Of a stretch of 64,000 bases of DNA, positions 44,234 through 52,769 are shown one piece after another. Source of the DNA: CAVZVW01 sp963778845 (GTDB lineage Bacteria > Actinomycetota > Actinomycetes > Actinomycetales > Kineosporiaceae); NCBI GenBank assembly GCA_963778845.1, contig CAVZVW010000009.1:1178001-1242000 (forward strand), written 5' to 3'. The notes below the pieces were generated by a model. It searched no databases and was not told the DNA's origin. It worked only from the letters and a program-made list of their open reading frames with translations. Numbering within the stretch: the first letter of the stretch is position 1; each line of letters opens with the position of its first letter. Position numbers and translations under genes: made by a program.

Positions 44234-45460
44234 ATGCCCCCTGCACCACCGACACCACCCGGTCCACCGACACCACCCGCTCCCCTGGCCATGCCCGGTC
44301 CACCGGCCATTCCAGACCTGCGCGACGACGTCGTGACGCTGCGCGCCGTGCGTGCCGAGGACGCGCCGGCGATCGCGGTGCACGGCGCCGACCCCCAGAT
44401 GGCCCGTTGGACGACGGTGCCCATCCCCTACACCCGCGCCGACGCTGAGGCGTTCGTCGCGGACGTGCAACGCCAGTGGCAGGCGGGGAGCTACCTGGGG
44501 CTGGTGGTCGAGCGTGACGGCGAGTACGCGGGCACCATCGACCTACGCCCGGACGGTGCCGGGGGCGCCGACGTGGGGTACGGGCTCGCGCCGCACGCTC
44601 GCGGCCGCGGCACGATGTCGCGGGCGGTGCGGCTCGTGCTCGGCTGGGCGTTCGAGGACCTGGGGCTCGGGGTCGTGCACTGGCGCGCCGCGGTGGGCAA
44701 CTGGCCGAGCCGCCGCGTCGCCTGGGCCTGCGGCTTCCGGGTGGAGGGCACGGTCCGGGCGCTCCTGCCGGCTCGCGGCGACCGGGCCGACGCGTGGGTC
44801 GGCTCCATCCGGGCCGGTGAGCCCACACGGCCGGCCCACCCGTGGTTCGACCCGCCGCTGATCACGGGCCTGCGCGCCGTCCTGCGCCCCCACCGCGCCG
44901 GCGACTCCGCGCGCATGGCGGAGGCCTGCGCCGACCCGCTCACGCAGCAGTGGCTCGCGGGCCTGCCCACGCCGTACACCGAGGACGACGCTCGGGCGCA
45001 CCTGGACCGGCTCACCGCTGACCTCGCGAACGGCGACGCGGTGTACTGGGTGGTCGCGGAGAGCCCGGAGGGGCCGCTGTGCGGCGAGGTCGCCCTGATG
45101 GGGCTGCGGCAGGCGGCCTCGCGGTCCGTCGAGGTCGGCTACTGGGCGCACCCGGGCAGTCGCGGTCGGGGCCTGACCACGGAGGCGGTCCGGTTGGCCG
45201 TCCGGCATGCCCTGCTCCCCGCCGAGGAGGGCGGGCTGGGCATGGACCGTGTGCTCCTTCGCGCCGCGGAGGGCAACACCGGCTCGCAGCGGGTGGCCCT
45301 GGCCGCGGGGTTCCTCCCGGCGGGCCGGGACCGCGCCGGCGAGAGACTGCGGACAGGTGGCCCTGTCGACCTGCTGCGCTTCGACGTCACAGCCGAGGAC
45401 CTCGCCAGCGGCAGCCTCGACCGCACATGCAGCCCCAGCCCGAGCAGAGGCGGCCGATGA
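44234..45460 (+). CDS. Tandem GNAT acetyltransferase (RimJ/RimL type, two domains)
   Basis: The 408-residue product carries two GNAT domains. The first (about 30-200) has LRDDVVTLRAVRAEDAPAIA, ADVGYGLAPHARGRGTMSRAV and WRAAVGNWPSRRVAWACGF; the second (about 210-400) has LRAVLRPHRAGDSARMAEA, VEVGYWAHPGSRGRGLTTEAV and LRAAEGNTGSQRVALAAGF. Both keep an R/Q-x-x-G-x-G/A acetyl-CoA loop. The RimJ/RimL group acetylates protein N-termini or small molecules; the substrate is unknown. A Pro/Thr-rich N-terminal leader (PPAPPTPPGPPTPP) comes from a short repeat. The ATG at 44234 is favoured, with GAGG nine to twelve bases upstream; 44291 is possible. The stop overlaps the next gene (ATGA). Confidence 0.85.
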   Translation: MPPAPPTPPGPPTPPAPLAMPGPPAIPDLRDDVVTLRAVRAEDAPAIAVHGADPQMARWTTVPIPYTRADAEAFVADVQRQWQAGSYLGLVVERDGEYAGTIDLRPDGAGGADVGYGLAPHARGRGTMSRAVRLVLGWAFEDLGLGVVHWRAAVGNWPSRRVAWACGFRVEGTVRALLPARGDRADAWVGSIRAGEPTRPAHPWFDPPLITGLRAVLRPHRAGDSARMAEACADPLTQQWLAGLPTPYTEDDARAHLDRLTADLANGDAVYWVVAESPEGPLCGEVALMGLRQAASRSVEVGYWAHPGSRGRGLTTEAVRLAVRHALLPAEEGGLGMDRVLLRAAEGNTGSQRVALAAGFLPAGRDRAGERLRTGGPVDLLRFDVTAEDLASGSLDRTCSPSPSRGGR

Positions 45461-46005
45461 CGGGTCAGCCGCGCCTTCAGCTGGCCGACGGGCTTGTGTT
45501 GCGACCCTGGTCGGCCGCCGACTCCGCCGGCCTCTACCTGGCAATGCTCGACCCCTTGGTCCGGCACTACTCCGGCTTCCTCGTGCGTGAGCGCTCGGAG
45601 GCCCTCGCCCTGGTCCATCGCTGGGCGCAGGCCTGGGAGGAAGGCGACGGCGCCGCCTGGGTGGTCTCGGACAGGGGCGAGGACGTCCTCGGATCCGTGC
45701 GGTTCGGCGTGCTCGACGCCGCGCTGGGCGCCGCGTCCGTCGGCTACTGGCTGTCCCCGCCGGCGCGCGGCCGGGGGGTGGCGACCGCCGCGCTTCGTTC
45801 GGCGACGACAGCCGTCTTCCTCGGGCTCGGCTGGCACCGGATCGAGCTCTACCACGCCGTGGAGAACCAGCGCTCCTGTGACGTCGCTCGCCGCGCCGGC
45901 TACCGGATGGAGGGCACGATGCGCGAGGCCATGCGCTACCCGGTCGACGGGCGATGGTCCGACGAGCACCTGCATGCCCGCCTCGCCGCAGACGTCGAGG
46001 GGTAG
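45457..46005 (+). CDS. GNAT N-acetyltransferase (RimJ/RimL type)
   Basis: The 182-residue single-domain acetyltransferase has LQLADGLVLRPWSAADSAGLY, WVVSDRGEDVLGSVRFG, ASVGYWLSPPARGRGVATAAL (acetyl-CoA loop ARGRGVA) and IELYHAVENQRSCDVARRAGYRMEGTMRE. The last block is diagnostic of ribosomal-protein-type (RimJ/L) acetyltransferases. It is co-translated with the tandem GNAT gene upstream through an ATGA overlap, so three related domains are made from one message; they may have arisen by local duplication, but the target is unknown. Confidence 0.87.
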   Translation: MTGQPRLQLADGLVLRPWSAADSAGLYLAMLDPLVRHYSGFLVRERSEALALVHRWAQAWEEGDGAAWVVSDRGEDVLGSVRFGVLDAALGAASVGYWLSPPARGRGVATAALRSATTAVFLGLGWHRIELYHAVENQRSCDVARRAGYRMEGTMREAMRYPVDGRWSDEHLHARLAADVEG

Positions 46006-46039
46006 CAGACGCACACTGGTGCCAGACGCGGAGAGTCAG

Positions 46040-47275
46040 TCACGAGGCGACGGCACGCGCGACGGTCGCCCGCAGCATGGGCGCCAGGTCGCCGCGGCCC
46101 TCGACGACGACGCCTGCGAGCTCGAGCCACCCAGCCATCAGGGCGAGCTCCTCGGCCAGCTGCTCCGCGACGTCGGGCGGCGCCGACGGCTCGGCCCACG
46201 CGGCCCGGACGGTGAGCACCCCGGCCTCACGGTGAGCCTTGAGGTCCACGCGGGCCACCAGGGTGTCGCCCAGCAGGAACGGCAACACGTAGTAGCCGTG
46301 CACGCGACGGTGCGCCGGGGTGTATATCTCCAGCCGGTAGCGGAAACCGAAGAGCGCCTCCGTGCGCTCCCGTTCCCAGACCAGCGAGTCGAACGGGCTC
46401 AGCAGCGCACGGGCCTGCACGCGGCGCGGCAGCCGAGCAGCGTGGTGGAGGTACGTCGGCCGGCCCCAGCCCTCGACGGTGACCGGCAGGAGCTCCTTCG
46501 CCTCGACGAGCTCGGCGACTGCCCGCGCAGCGGCGTCCGGGCGCAACCGGAAGTAGTCGCGCAGGCACCGGGTCGTCGCCACACCGTGTGCGCGCGCGGC
46601 GATCCGCACCAGCTCGCGGTGGGCATCCTCCGGCGAGAGGTCCGGCGCGCTCGCCACGGCGGGTGGGAGCACGCGTTCGGGCAGGTCGTAGCGGCGCTCG
46701 AACTGCGGGCTTCGTCCGGCCGAGGACAGGAGGCCGCACCAGAACAGCCACTCCACCGCGCGCTTGGTGTCCGACCAGTTCCAGCCCCAGCTGTCACGCG
46801 CGCGGGGGCGCGCGGCGCCCAGTGCCTGCTCGATCTCCGCCGCCGTCAACGGCCCCCGAGCCGCGACCTCGTCGCGGACCGCCTCGACCAGCGCCGCGCG
46901 CTCCCGGGCGGTTCGGACCATGCCGCCCCAGGCGTCCTCGTGGGCCCTCGCCATCCGCCATCGCAGGAGCCGGTGCGTCGCGGGTGCGACGAGGGAGGCC
47001 TCGTGCGCCCAGTACTCCACCAGGCGGCGTGGAGCCCGCGAGCAGGCCCGGTCGAGAAGCTCACGGGGGTACACGCCGAGCCTGCTGAAGACGGGCAGGT
47101 AGTGGCTGCGCGAGAGCACGTTCACGGAGTCGATCTGCAGTACCCCGACCTGGTCGACGACGCGCTGTAGGTGTCGCATCGTGACCGGCCCGTCGACCCG
47201 ACCCGCACCGAACCCCTGCGCGGCCAGCGCTACACGACGCGCCTGGGCAAGGCCCATCCGTTCTCGTCGTGGCAT
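46040..47275 (-). CDS. Winged-helix DNA glycosylase, YcaQ/AlkZ family
   Basis: This 411-residue HTH_42 protein has LAQARRVALAAQGF and VDQVGVLQIDSVNVLSRSHYLPVFSRLG near the start, YWAHEASL (about residue 89) and DLKAHREAGVLTV (near 350). The QID motif (residues 47-49) is the QxD catalytic motif of YcaQ, the interstrand-crosslink-repair glycosylase; AlkZ proteins instead have QxQ. It is therefore predicted to unhook alkylated or crosslinked bases. ATG at 47275. No biosynthetic gene cluster is nearby, so a housekeeping repair role is likelier than toxin self-resistance. It lies convergent with the acetyltransferase genes. Confidence 0.88.
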   Translation of the reverse strand: MPRRERMGLAQARRVALAAQGFGAGRVDGPVTMRHLQRVVDQVGVLQIDSVNVLSRSHYLPVFSRLGVYPRELLDRACSRAPRRLVEYWAHEASLVAPATHRLLRWRMARAHEDAWGGMVRTARERAALVEAVRDEVAARGPLTAAEIEQALGAARPRARDSWGWNWSDTKRAVEWLFWCGLLSSAGRSPQFERRYDLPERVLPPAVASAPDLSPEDAHRELVRIAARAHGVATTRCLRDYFRLRPDAAARAVAELVEAKELLPVTVEGWGRPTYLHHAARLPRRVQARALLSPFDSLVWERERTEALFGFRYRLEIYTPAHRRVHGYYVLPFLLGDTLVARVDLKAHREAGVLTVRAAWAEPSAPPDVAEQLAEELALMAGWLELAGVVVEGRGDLAPMLRATVARAVAS

Positions 47276-47307
47276 GGACGCGAGGCTAACCTCCAGCCCC
47301 GACAGGC

Positions 47308-47364
47308 GTCCTCGAGAGAGCTCCCCGTCCTCGAGAGAGCTCCCCGTCCTCGAGAGAGCTCCCG
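47308..47364. repeat. 19-bp tandem repeat, three copies
   Basis: GTCCTCGAGAGAGCTCCCC starts at 47308, 47327 and 47346 (last base changed), between the YcaQ-like gene start and the hpf stop at 47370. Confidence 0.93.
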
Positions 47365-47369
47365 TGCGG

Positions 47370-48029
47370 TCAGCCCCCCGCGTGCCCGCCCTCGGCAGCG
47401 ACCTCGGCGGGCGCCCCGTCGACCTGCAGGCGGATCAGTCCGTAGCTCCACCCGCGCCGCCGGTAGACCACGCACGGCCGGTGCGACTCGACGTCCACGA
47501 ACAGGAAGAAGTCGTGCCCGACGAGCTCCATCTCGTACAAGGCCTGGTCGAGCGACATGGGCACCGCTGCGTGGTCTTTCGTGCGGATGACGACCGGGCT
47601 GCTCGCATCGTCCCCCTCGGCCGCATCCGCGACGTCGTCGGCCGGTGCCGTCGTGGCGTCTTCGTGCCCGACGACACCGTTGCCGGACGCCGCCCCGCGC
47701 ACCGACGTGGGCGTCTGCCGCCCGTGGTGCACCTTGCGACGGTCCCGGCTGCGACGCAACCGCTCCAGCAGCTTGCTCATCGCCATGTCGAGTGCCGAGT
47801 AGGGCTCGTCCGCGAACGCCTCGGCCCGGATCACCGGCCCCTTGTCCCGCACCGTGATCTCCACCTTCTTGCGGGTGGGAGCCTGGCGAGGGTTTCGCTC
47901 GTGGGAGATCTCGACGTCGACCCGCATCGCCCGGGGGGCGAGCTGCGCCACTTTCGCGAGCTTCTCCTCCGCCTGGGCCCGGAAACGGTCGGACACCTCG
48001 GTGTGGCGGCCGGTGATGACGATCTCCAC
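47370..48029 (-). CDS. hpf: Long-form ribosome hibernation promoting factor
   Basis: The 219-residue product has an N-terminal S30AE domain (VEIVITGRHTEVSDRFRAQAEEKLAKVAQL ... ERNPRQAPTRKKVEITVRDKGPVIRAEAF, about 1-105), a variable linker (about 110-160) and the C-terminal dimerisation domain (VVIRTKDHAAVPMSLDQALYEMELVGHDFFLFVDVE). Both domains together define the long HPF that pairs 70S ribosomes into inactive 100S dimers in stationary phase. The GTG at 48029 has GGAGGG eight bases upstream. It sits between secA and comF, as in mycobacteria. The start-proximal region contains several GC-rich inverted repeats but no clear promoter. Confidence 0.93.
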   Translation of the reverse strand: MEIVITGRHTEVSDRFRAQAEEKLAKVAQLAPRAMRVDVEISHERNPRQAPTRKKVEITVRDKGPVIRAEAFADEPYSALDMAMSKLLERLRRSRDRRKVHHGRQTPTSVRGAASGNGVVGHEDATTAPADDVADAAEGDDASSPVVIRTKDHAAVPMSLDQALYEMELVGHDFFLFVDVESHRPCVVYRRRGWSYGLIRLQVDGAPAEVAAEGGHAGG

Positions 48030-48198
48030 GGATGACCCTCCTGATCGCAGATGCGCTCGGGCGCGAACCTGACCCCGCCGGCGAACCACCGGCCCGGGGT
48101 CGTCAGCTGGGGTACCACCCCCTCGGCGGCGGGCCCGCCCGCCCCGCCCGGCGCCCGATGTGCCTTGACTGGCGTTCGGCGCCCTCCATGTCTCAACG

Positions 48199-48954
48199 CT
48201 AGTCCAGCCCGCCTGGGCCGAACAGAGCAGGTCGTCTCGGCGTGGCTGCCAGCGTGGCCACCCCGAGGGGCCGAGCACCACAGGCCCTCACGGCCCGCGC
48301 AGCCTCGGCGGCACTGGCCCCCGTGGTGACCACGTCGTCGACGAGCACGACCCCTCGACCCGCCAAGAGACGTCGCCCCGCCGGATGCACCGCGAGGCGT
48401 CCGGCGAGGTTGGAGACCCGGTCCGCAGCTCCCAGGCGAGCCTGGTCGAGCACCCCGGTGCGCTGGCGGAGCACAGAAGCGACGCGGACGGGCACACGAC
48501 TGTCACGACGCACCTCGGCGGCTGCTGCGCGGACCAGCGAGGCGACCAGGTCCTCCCCGCGAGCACGGACGGCGGGCCGCGACGACGGCAACGGAACGAG
48601 GAGCACGGGAACCACCCTGCGCAGCTGAGGCTCATCTGGCTCGTACCTGGTCGCCTCGAGATCGGCAAGCACTGCTGCGACGACGCGGGCCAGCACCGGG
48701 GCAAGCACCGCGCCCAGGTCGTGCCGGCCGCGGTCCTTCCAGGCGACGACAAGCGAGGCGACTGCCCCGTCGTAGGACGGCCCCGACCAGACTGGAACAC
48801 CTGGCAAGGGGGCCGGCGGTCGCACGCGGTGCGGCACGACGGCCAAGCACTGCGCACAGAGGGGGCACACGCGCATCCCTCCGGCCCCGCACCCGGGGCA
48901 GGCCGCCGGCACGACCAGATCGGCGAACGAGGCAACCCAGCCCACGATGCCCAC
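48199..48954 (-). CDS. comF: ComF family phosphoribosyltransferase-like protein
   Basis: The 251-residue product has an N-terminal zinc ribbon (CPGCGAGGMRVCPLCAQC), a YDGAVASLVVAWKDRGR segment (the Y-x-G-x-h-x-x-h-x-x-x-K-x-x-G signature of ComF), VPVLLVPLPSSRPAVRARGED and the PRPP-binding loop GVVLVDDVVTTGASAAEAAR (about 200-219). ComF proteins are linked to DNA uptake in naturally competent bacteria; in Actinobacteria the role is unclear. ATG at 48954. Other competence genes are not visible. It lies between hpf and lpqB. Confidence 0.9.
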   Translation of the reverse strand: MGIVGWVASFADLVVPAACPGCGAGGMRVCPLCAQCLAVVPHRVRPPAPLPGVPVWSGPSYDGAVASLVVAWKDRGRHDLGAVLAPVLARVVAAVLADLEATRYEPDEPQLRRVVPVLLVPLPSSRPAVRARGEDLVASLVRAAAAEVRRDSRVPVRVASVLRQRTGVLDQARLGAADRVSNLAGRLAVHPAGRRLLAGRGVVLVDDVVTTGASAAEAARAVRACGARPLGVATLAATPRRPALFGPGGLD

Positions 48955-49093
48955 ACCGCGAGCATCGCCTGCGAGGCGTCTGCTGGACGCCGCACGACGT
49001 CGCCTGTGGACGACGGACGCCCCGCTCAGCCTGTGGACGACCGGCGCCAGCCCACTTCCGGGTGGTCTGAGGGCATGACAGCGGTCGGTCCCG

Positions 49094-49187
49094 GCTCAGC
49101 CTGGCATCGCCTGCCGTCGCACGTCGAGCACGTGCACCCGGCTCAGCCTGGCATCACCGGCCATCGCGCGTCGAGCACGGGCACCCA
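49094..49187. repeat. 47-bp imperfect tandem duplication over the lpqB stop
   Basis: The segments at 49094-49140 and 49141-49187 are near-identical and both begin GCTCAGCCTGGCATC. The second contains the real lpqB stop (TCA, 49143-49145) and last codons; the first is an untranslated copy of them. Because 47 is not a multiple of three, the copy is out of frame. Confidence 0.9.
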
Positions 49188-51071
49188 GCTCACCCCGGCG
49201 CGGGTGAGCACCTTGCCGTCGGCGGCCCACACGTAGATGTCGTTCTCGCCGTTGCCCGCCGTCACCGTGCGCGCCTGCGGGGTTGAGGACGTGGCGACCG
49301 CCGGCCCGCCCACCTGAGCGATCCACGGCTGCATCTGCTGCCCCTGCCTGCGCCCCAGGACCACCACCTGGTCGTCGTCCACCCACGCGGCGTCGCGCAC
49401 CTCGTCCAGGTCGGTCATCAGACGCAAGGGCGGCGTCAGCCGCAGCGGGACCCCGTCGGTGCCGCGCTGCACCCCCGCCACGAAGACGTACCCGCGCCCC
49501 GCTCGCTGCGCGGCGACGACCATACGGGTGCCGTCGCGGCTGGCGCGCATGGCCTGGACGTCGTACCCCGCCAGCCATGTCGCCTCCACGACGACCGTCG
49601 TCCCGTCGGGACGGGCGGCCTGAACAGTCCCGGTGTCCGCAGCCGAGGTCGTCCAGACCCACCCGAGCGGGTCGAACGACGGGGCCGTGAGGCTCGAACC
49701 CTTGACCGCCACAACGGCCTTGTCGGCCCCCACGGTCTGGACGGCCAGACGGCTGCGTTCGTCGAGGAGCAGCGCGTACGCCGTGGCCGGACCGAGCGTG
49801 ACGGCCGGCATCTGCGCGCCCTTGACGTCGAGCCCCTCGACCCCGGCGACAGCCTCCAACCCCGTGGCGCGTACGCGCGCGACCCTCCCTTTGCCGTCGA
49901 GGGCGACCAGCGACGCATCCTCCAGGCTCGGGTTCAGGCGCAAAGCGGGCCCGGGCTCGGCGGGCCCCCCGCTCGGCGCGACCTCGCTCACGGAGGGCTC
50001 CGGGAAGGGGACACGCTCGACCGTGACGGCCACGGCCGACACAGAGTCCAGGCGCGTCAGAGTGGCCTCGAGCTGGCGCTGGAGGAACAGGTGGTCGCGG
50101 TCGCGTACCCCCGCGACCCGTGCCGTGAGGTCGACGGTCGCGACCCCGTTGCTGATCGGGACCGCGTCGACCGCGAGCCGGGTGCCCGCGGGGAACCCGC
50201 TGAACACCGCACCCTGCAGCCACGGCGAGGGGCCGGCGAGCAGCTGGCGCACGAGGGACGTGGCTGTGGCCGTGCTCACGGGAAGCCAGCGGACGTCGGG
50301 GACGAGGTAACCGCCGTTGCGGTCGACGAAGTAGAGCGGGTAGTCGCGGAAGGTGCTGCGGAACTGGCTGGTCGACATGAACAGCCCGTTGTCCACGTCC
50401 GAGATGCGCCACTGCCCGTCCTGTCGGGTCAGGCCCACCCACGTGCTCGTCTCCTGGCCCGGGTCGGCCTGGATGTACCGGCCCGACGAGTCCACCGTCG
50501 CCACCACAGGAACGCTCACGTGGACGACGGCGCGGCCCGGGCCCGTGAGCGGGGTGGACCCGGGGGATGGTGACGCGCCGGGGCTCGCCGTCCGGGAGGG
50601 GCTCGCCGTCCGGGAGGGGCTCGCCGTCCGGGAGGGGCTCGCCGTCCGGGAGGGGCTCGCCGTCCGGCCGGGGGACATCGCCGCTGGGGTGGGCGGGGGC
50701 GGGGCGTGACCGTCGACCGACGTCGTGACGACGTGCAGAACGCTCTCGTCGGGGTAGACCACCACGGAGGTGTCCGAGCGCCATGACGCTTGCCTGCTGG
50801 GGGCGAGGAAGGTGCGAGCCACCTGGTGGTTCTCGCTGAACCCCGGCGAGGCCACGAGGAAGCCGCGCACCACTTGCTCCGGCGACGCCCCGTCGAACGG
50901 GGGTGCGGGGAAGATCTGGATGATGGGGCCGGGGTAGTCCCCCACCGCCCCGCCGGTCTGCACCGGTCCCTCGGCCGGGATGCCACCGCACGCGCCGAGG
51001 GCGAGGGCGGCCAGCATGCCGAGCGCCACGACACGAGTGGCTCGACCACGGGCCCTGCGCAGCTCACCCAT
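49143..51071 (-). CDS. lpqB: Lipoprotein LpqB, MtrAB-associated
   Basis: The 642-residue lipoprotein has a signal with lipobox LGMLAALALGAC (Cys at about residue 28), a low-complexity stretch (TASPSR repeated), a GerMN-type domain (about 235-310) and a C-terminal beta-propeller-like region (VWTTSAADTGTVQAARPDGT, MRASRDGTRMVVAAQRAG). LpqB acts with the sensor kinase MtrB at the membrane. The ATG at 51071 overlaps the mtrB stop by eight bases. Five 18-bp repeats (50580-50669) encode the TASPSR linker. The C-terminal codons are duplicated out of frame just past the stop. Confidence 0.94.
   Translation of the reverse strand: MGELRRARGRATRVVALGMLAALALGACGGIPAEGPVQTGGAVGDYPGPIIQIFPAPPFDGASPEQVVRGFLVASPGFSENHQVARTFLAPSRQASWRSDTSVVVYPDESVLHVVTTSVDGHAPPPPTPAAMSPGRTASPSRTASPSRTASPSRTASPSRTASPGASPSPGSTPLTGPGRAVVHVSVPVVATVDSSGRYIQADPGQETSTWVGLTRQDGQWRISDVDNGLFMSTSQFRSTFRDYPLYFVDRNGGYLVPDVRWLPVSTATATSLVRQLLAGPSPWLQGAVFSGFPAGTRLAVDAVPISNGVATVDLTARVAGVRDRDHLFLQRQLEATLTRLDSVSAVAVTVERVPFPEPSVSEVAPSGGPAEPGPALRLNPSLEDASLVALDGKGRVARVRATGLEAVAGVEGLDVKGAQMPAVTLGPATAYALLLDERSRLAVQTVGADKAVVAVKGSSLTAPSFDPLGWVWTTSAADTGTVQAARPDGTTVVVEATWLAGYDVQAMRASRDGTRMVVAAQRAGRGYVFVAGVQRGTDGVPLRLTPPLRLMTDLDEVRDAAWVDDDQVVVLGRRQGQQMQPWIAQVGGPAVATSSTPQARTVTAGNGENDIYVWAADGKVLTRAGVSWVPVLDARWPVMPG
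50580..50669. repeat. In-frame 18-bp tandem repeat within lpqB, five copies
   Basis: GGGGCTCGCCGTCCGGGA-type units start at 50580, 50598, 50616, 50634 and 50652; read on the minus strand they encode TASPSR repeats between the lipid anchor region and the folded domains. Confidence 0.92.
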
Positions 51072-52767
51072 CGCGGGCGTCCACCCAGACGGGTCGCGGC
51101 GTACGCGCCTTGGTGTTGTCGACGCCGGCGTCGCGCGGCAGCAGAGGAAGGGGCGAGCCAAGCAGGACCGCCCCGCCGTGGCGTGGCAGCGTCAGCCGGA
51201 AGTTGGCGCCCAGACCCGGTCGCCCCCAGACCTCGAGCCGCCCGCCGTGCAGGGCGGCGTCCTCCAGCGAGATCGCCAGCCCGAGCCCCGTACCGCCCAT
51301 CGTGCGCGCACGCGCCGGGTCGGCGCGCCAGAACCGCGTGAAGACCCGTTCCAGGTGGGTGGGCTGCAGACCCACACCGTGGTCGCGCACACCGATCGCG
51401 AGGGCGGCCTCGTCCATCGCGATGCTGACGTCGATCCTGCCGCCCTCACCGTGCTCGATCGCGTTGCCGACGAGGTTGCGGACCACGCGCGCGACCCGGC
51501 GCGGGTCCACCTCTGCCACGCACGGTTGGGCGGGGGCGTCAAGGACGACGGCGCTGCCTCGGCGGTCGGCCAGCGGGGAGAGACCGTCGAGGACGCGCAC
51601 GACGATCTCCCGGACGTCGACCTGCTCCAGGTCGAGCACGGCCGCGCCGGCGTCGTAGCGGCTGATCTCCAGCAGGTCGGACAGGAGGGACTCGAACCTG
51701 TCCAGCTGGGCCTGCAGCAGCTCTGCGCTGCGCGCCCCGGCCGGGTCGAGGGCGCCCCGGGACTCGTAGAGCACCTCCCCGGCCATCCGGATGGTCGTCA
51801 GCGGTGTGCGGAGCTCGTGCGAGACGTCGGAGACGAACTGGCGCTGCACCCGAGAGAGCTCCTCCAGCTGGTTGATCTGGCGCTCCAGCCCCGCCGCCAT
51901 CTCGTTGAAGGCGCGACCCAGGCGCGCGAGGTCGTCCTCGCCGCGCACCCGCATCCTGCGGTCGAAGCGGCCCGACGCCAGCTCCTCGGCCGTGCGGGCG
52001 GCCTGGCGCACCGGCGCGACGACCTGACGGGTCACCATCACCGCCACACCGGCCACCAGGGCCACCAGCGCGAAGCCGCCGAAGATGAAGGTGCGCCGGA
52101 CCACGTCCACGATCGCGGCCTCGCGGTCGAGGGGGTAGATGAAGTAGAGCTCGTAGTCGCCGTAGGGGCGCACCCTCAAGATCTGGCCGACCACGATCGC
52201 TGGACGTTCCTGAGTCTGGCCCGGAGTGGGCAGCGGGAGTGTTGCCAGCCTCGGCAGCGGGAGTGTTGCCAGCCTCGTGAACGCGGTGGCCGGCTCGTTG
52301 TTCACATGGTCACGCAGGTCCTGGGGCATGTACCGCGCCGACACGTCGCCGTAGGCCGGGTTCGGCAGGACGTCGGGGGCCGTGTTCGACTGCGCCCGGG
52401 CCAGGACGACGTAGCGCACCCCCTCGCCCGCCGGCAGCCGCAGCCGGATCGCCAGCTGCCTCAGCTGGGCGTTCATGCTCTCGGGGTCCACCTTGTCCGC
52501 GGCGTCCAGCGCCTTCTGCGCGTCGGCGGCGAGCCGGCTCGCGTCGGCCTGAACGACCCTTCTCCTGGACTCGATCAGCCCGTCGGCGATGCGCTGGTAC
52601 AAGAAGTTCCCGACGACGATCACCACTGTCAGCCCGAGCATCACCGTCGCCGTGACCACGCGCAGCTGCAGCGAGGCTCGCCAGCGGCGCCGCACGGCAC
52701 GTGCCGGCCACAGCAGGTGTCGCGCCCACGACGAGACCGTGCTCGACCCGGCGGCCGTGTCCTTCAC
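51064..52767 (-). CDS. mtrB: Sensor histidine kinase MtrB
   Basis: The 567-residue membrane kinase (the length I recall for the M. tuberculosis protein) has a first membrane segment VVTATVMLGLTVVIVVGNFLY, an extracellular sensor domain (about 60-200), a second segment FIFGGFALVALVAGVAVMV, HAMP (VAPVRQAARTAEELASGRFD), HisKA RQFVSDVSHELRTPLTTIRM and the ATPase boxes (VRNLVGNAIEHGEG, RDHGVGL, GGTGLGLAISL). It controls cell-wall remodelling and division through MtrA. The GTG at 52767 follows the mtrA stop by two bases. Oddity: a 24-bp tandem duplication (52229-52276) makes RLATLPLP twice in the sensor domain. Confidence 0.96.
   Translation of the reverse strand: MKDTAAGSSTVSSWARHLLWPARAVRRRWRASLQLRVVTATVMLGLTVVIVVGNFLYQRIADGLIESRRRVVQADASRLAADAQKALDAADKVDPESMNAQLRQLAIRLRLPAGEGVRYVVLARAQSNTAPDVLPNPAYGDVSARYMPQDLRDHVNNEPATAFTRLATLPLPRLATLPLPTPGQTQERPAIVVGQILRVRPYGDYELYFIYPLDREAAIVDVVRRTFIFGGFALVALVAGVAVMVTRQVVAPVRQAARTAEELASGRFDRRMRVRGEDDLARLGRAFNEMAAGLERQINQLEELSRVQRQFVSDVSHELRTPLTTIRMAGEVLYESRGALDPAGARSAELLQAQLDRFESLLSDLLEISRYDAGAAVLDLEQVDVREIVVRVLDGLSPLADRRGSAVVLDAPAQPCVAEVDPRRVARVVRNLVGNAIEHGEGGRIDVSIAMDEAALAIGVRDHGVGLQPTHLERVFTRFWRADPARARTMGGTGLGLAISLEDAALHGGRLEVWGRPGLGANFRLTLPRHGGAVLLGSPLPLLPRDAGVDNTKARTPRPVWVDARDG
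52229..52276. repeat. In-frame 24-bp duplication in the mtrB sensor domain
   Basis: Two identical 24-base units (52229-52252, 52253-52276) encode RLATLPLP twice on the minus strand. Confidence 0.93.
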
Positions 52768-52769
52768 CG

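Noticed and set aside
46040..47275. Self-resistance glycosylase of a natural-product cluster
   Set aside because: The active site is QxD (YcaQ type) rather than QxQ (AlkZ type), and no biosynthetic genes surround it.
49096..50991. 631-residue frame overlapping lpqB on the same strand
   Set aside because: An alternative frame of lpqB; its end falls in the duplicated stop segment, and the sequence is Arg/Gly/Pro-rich without domains.
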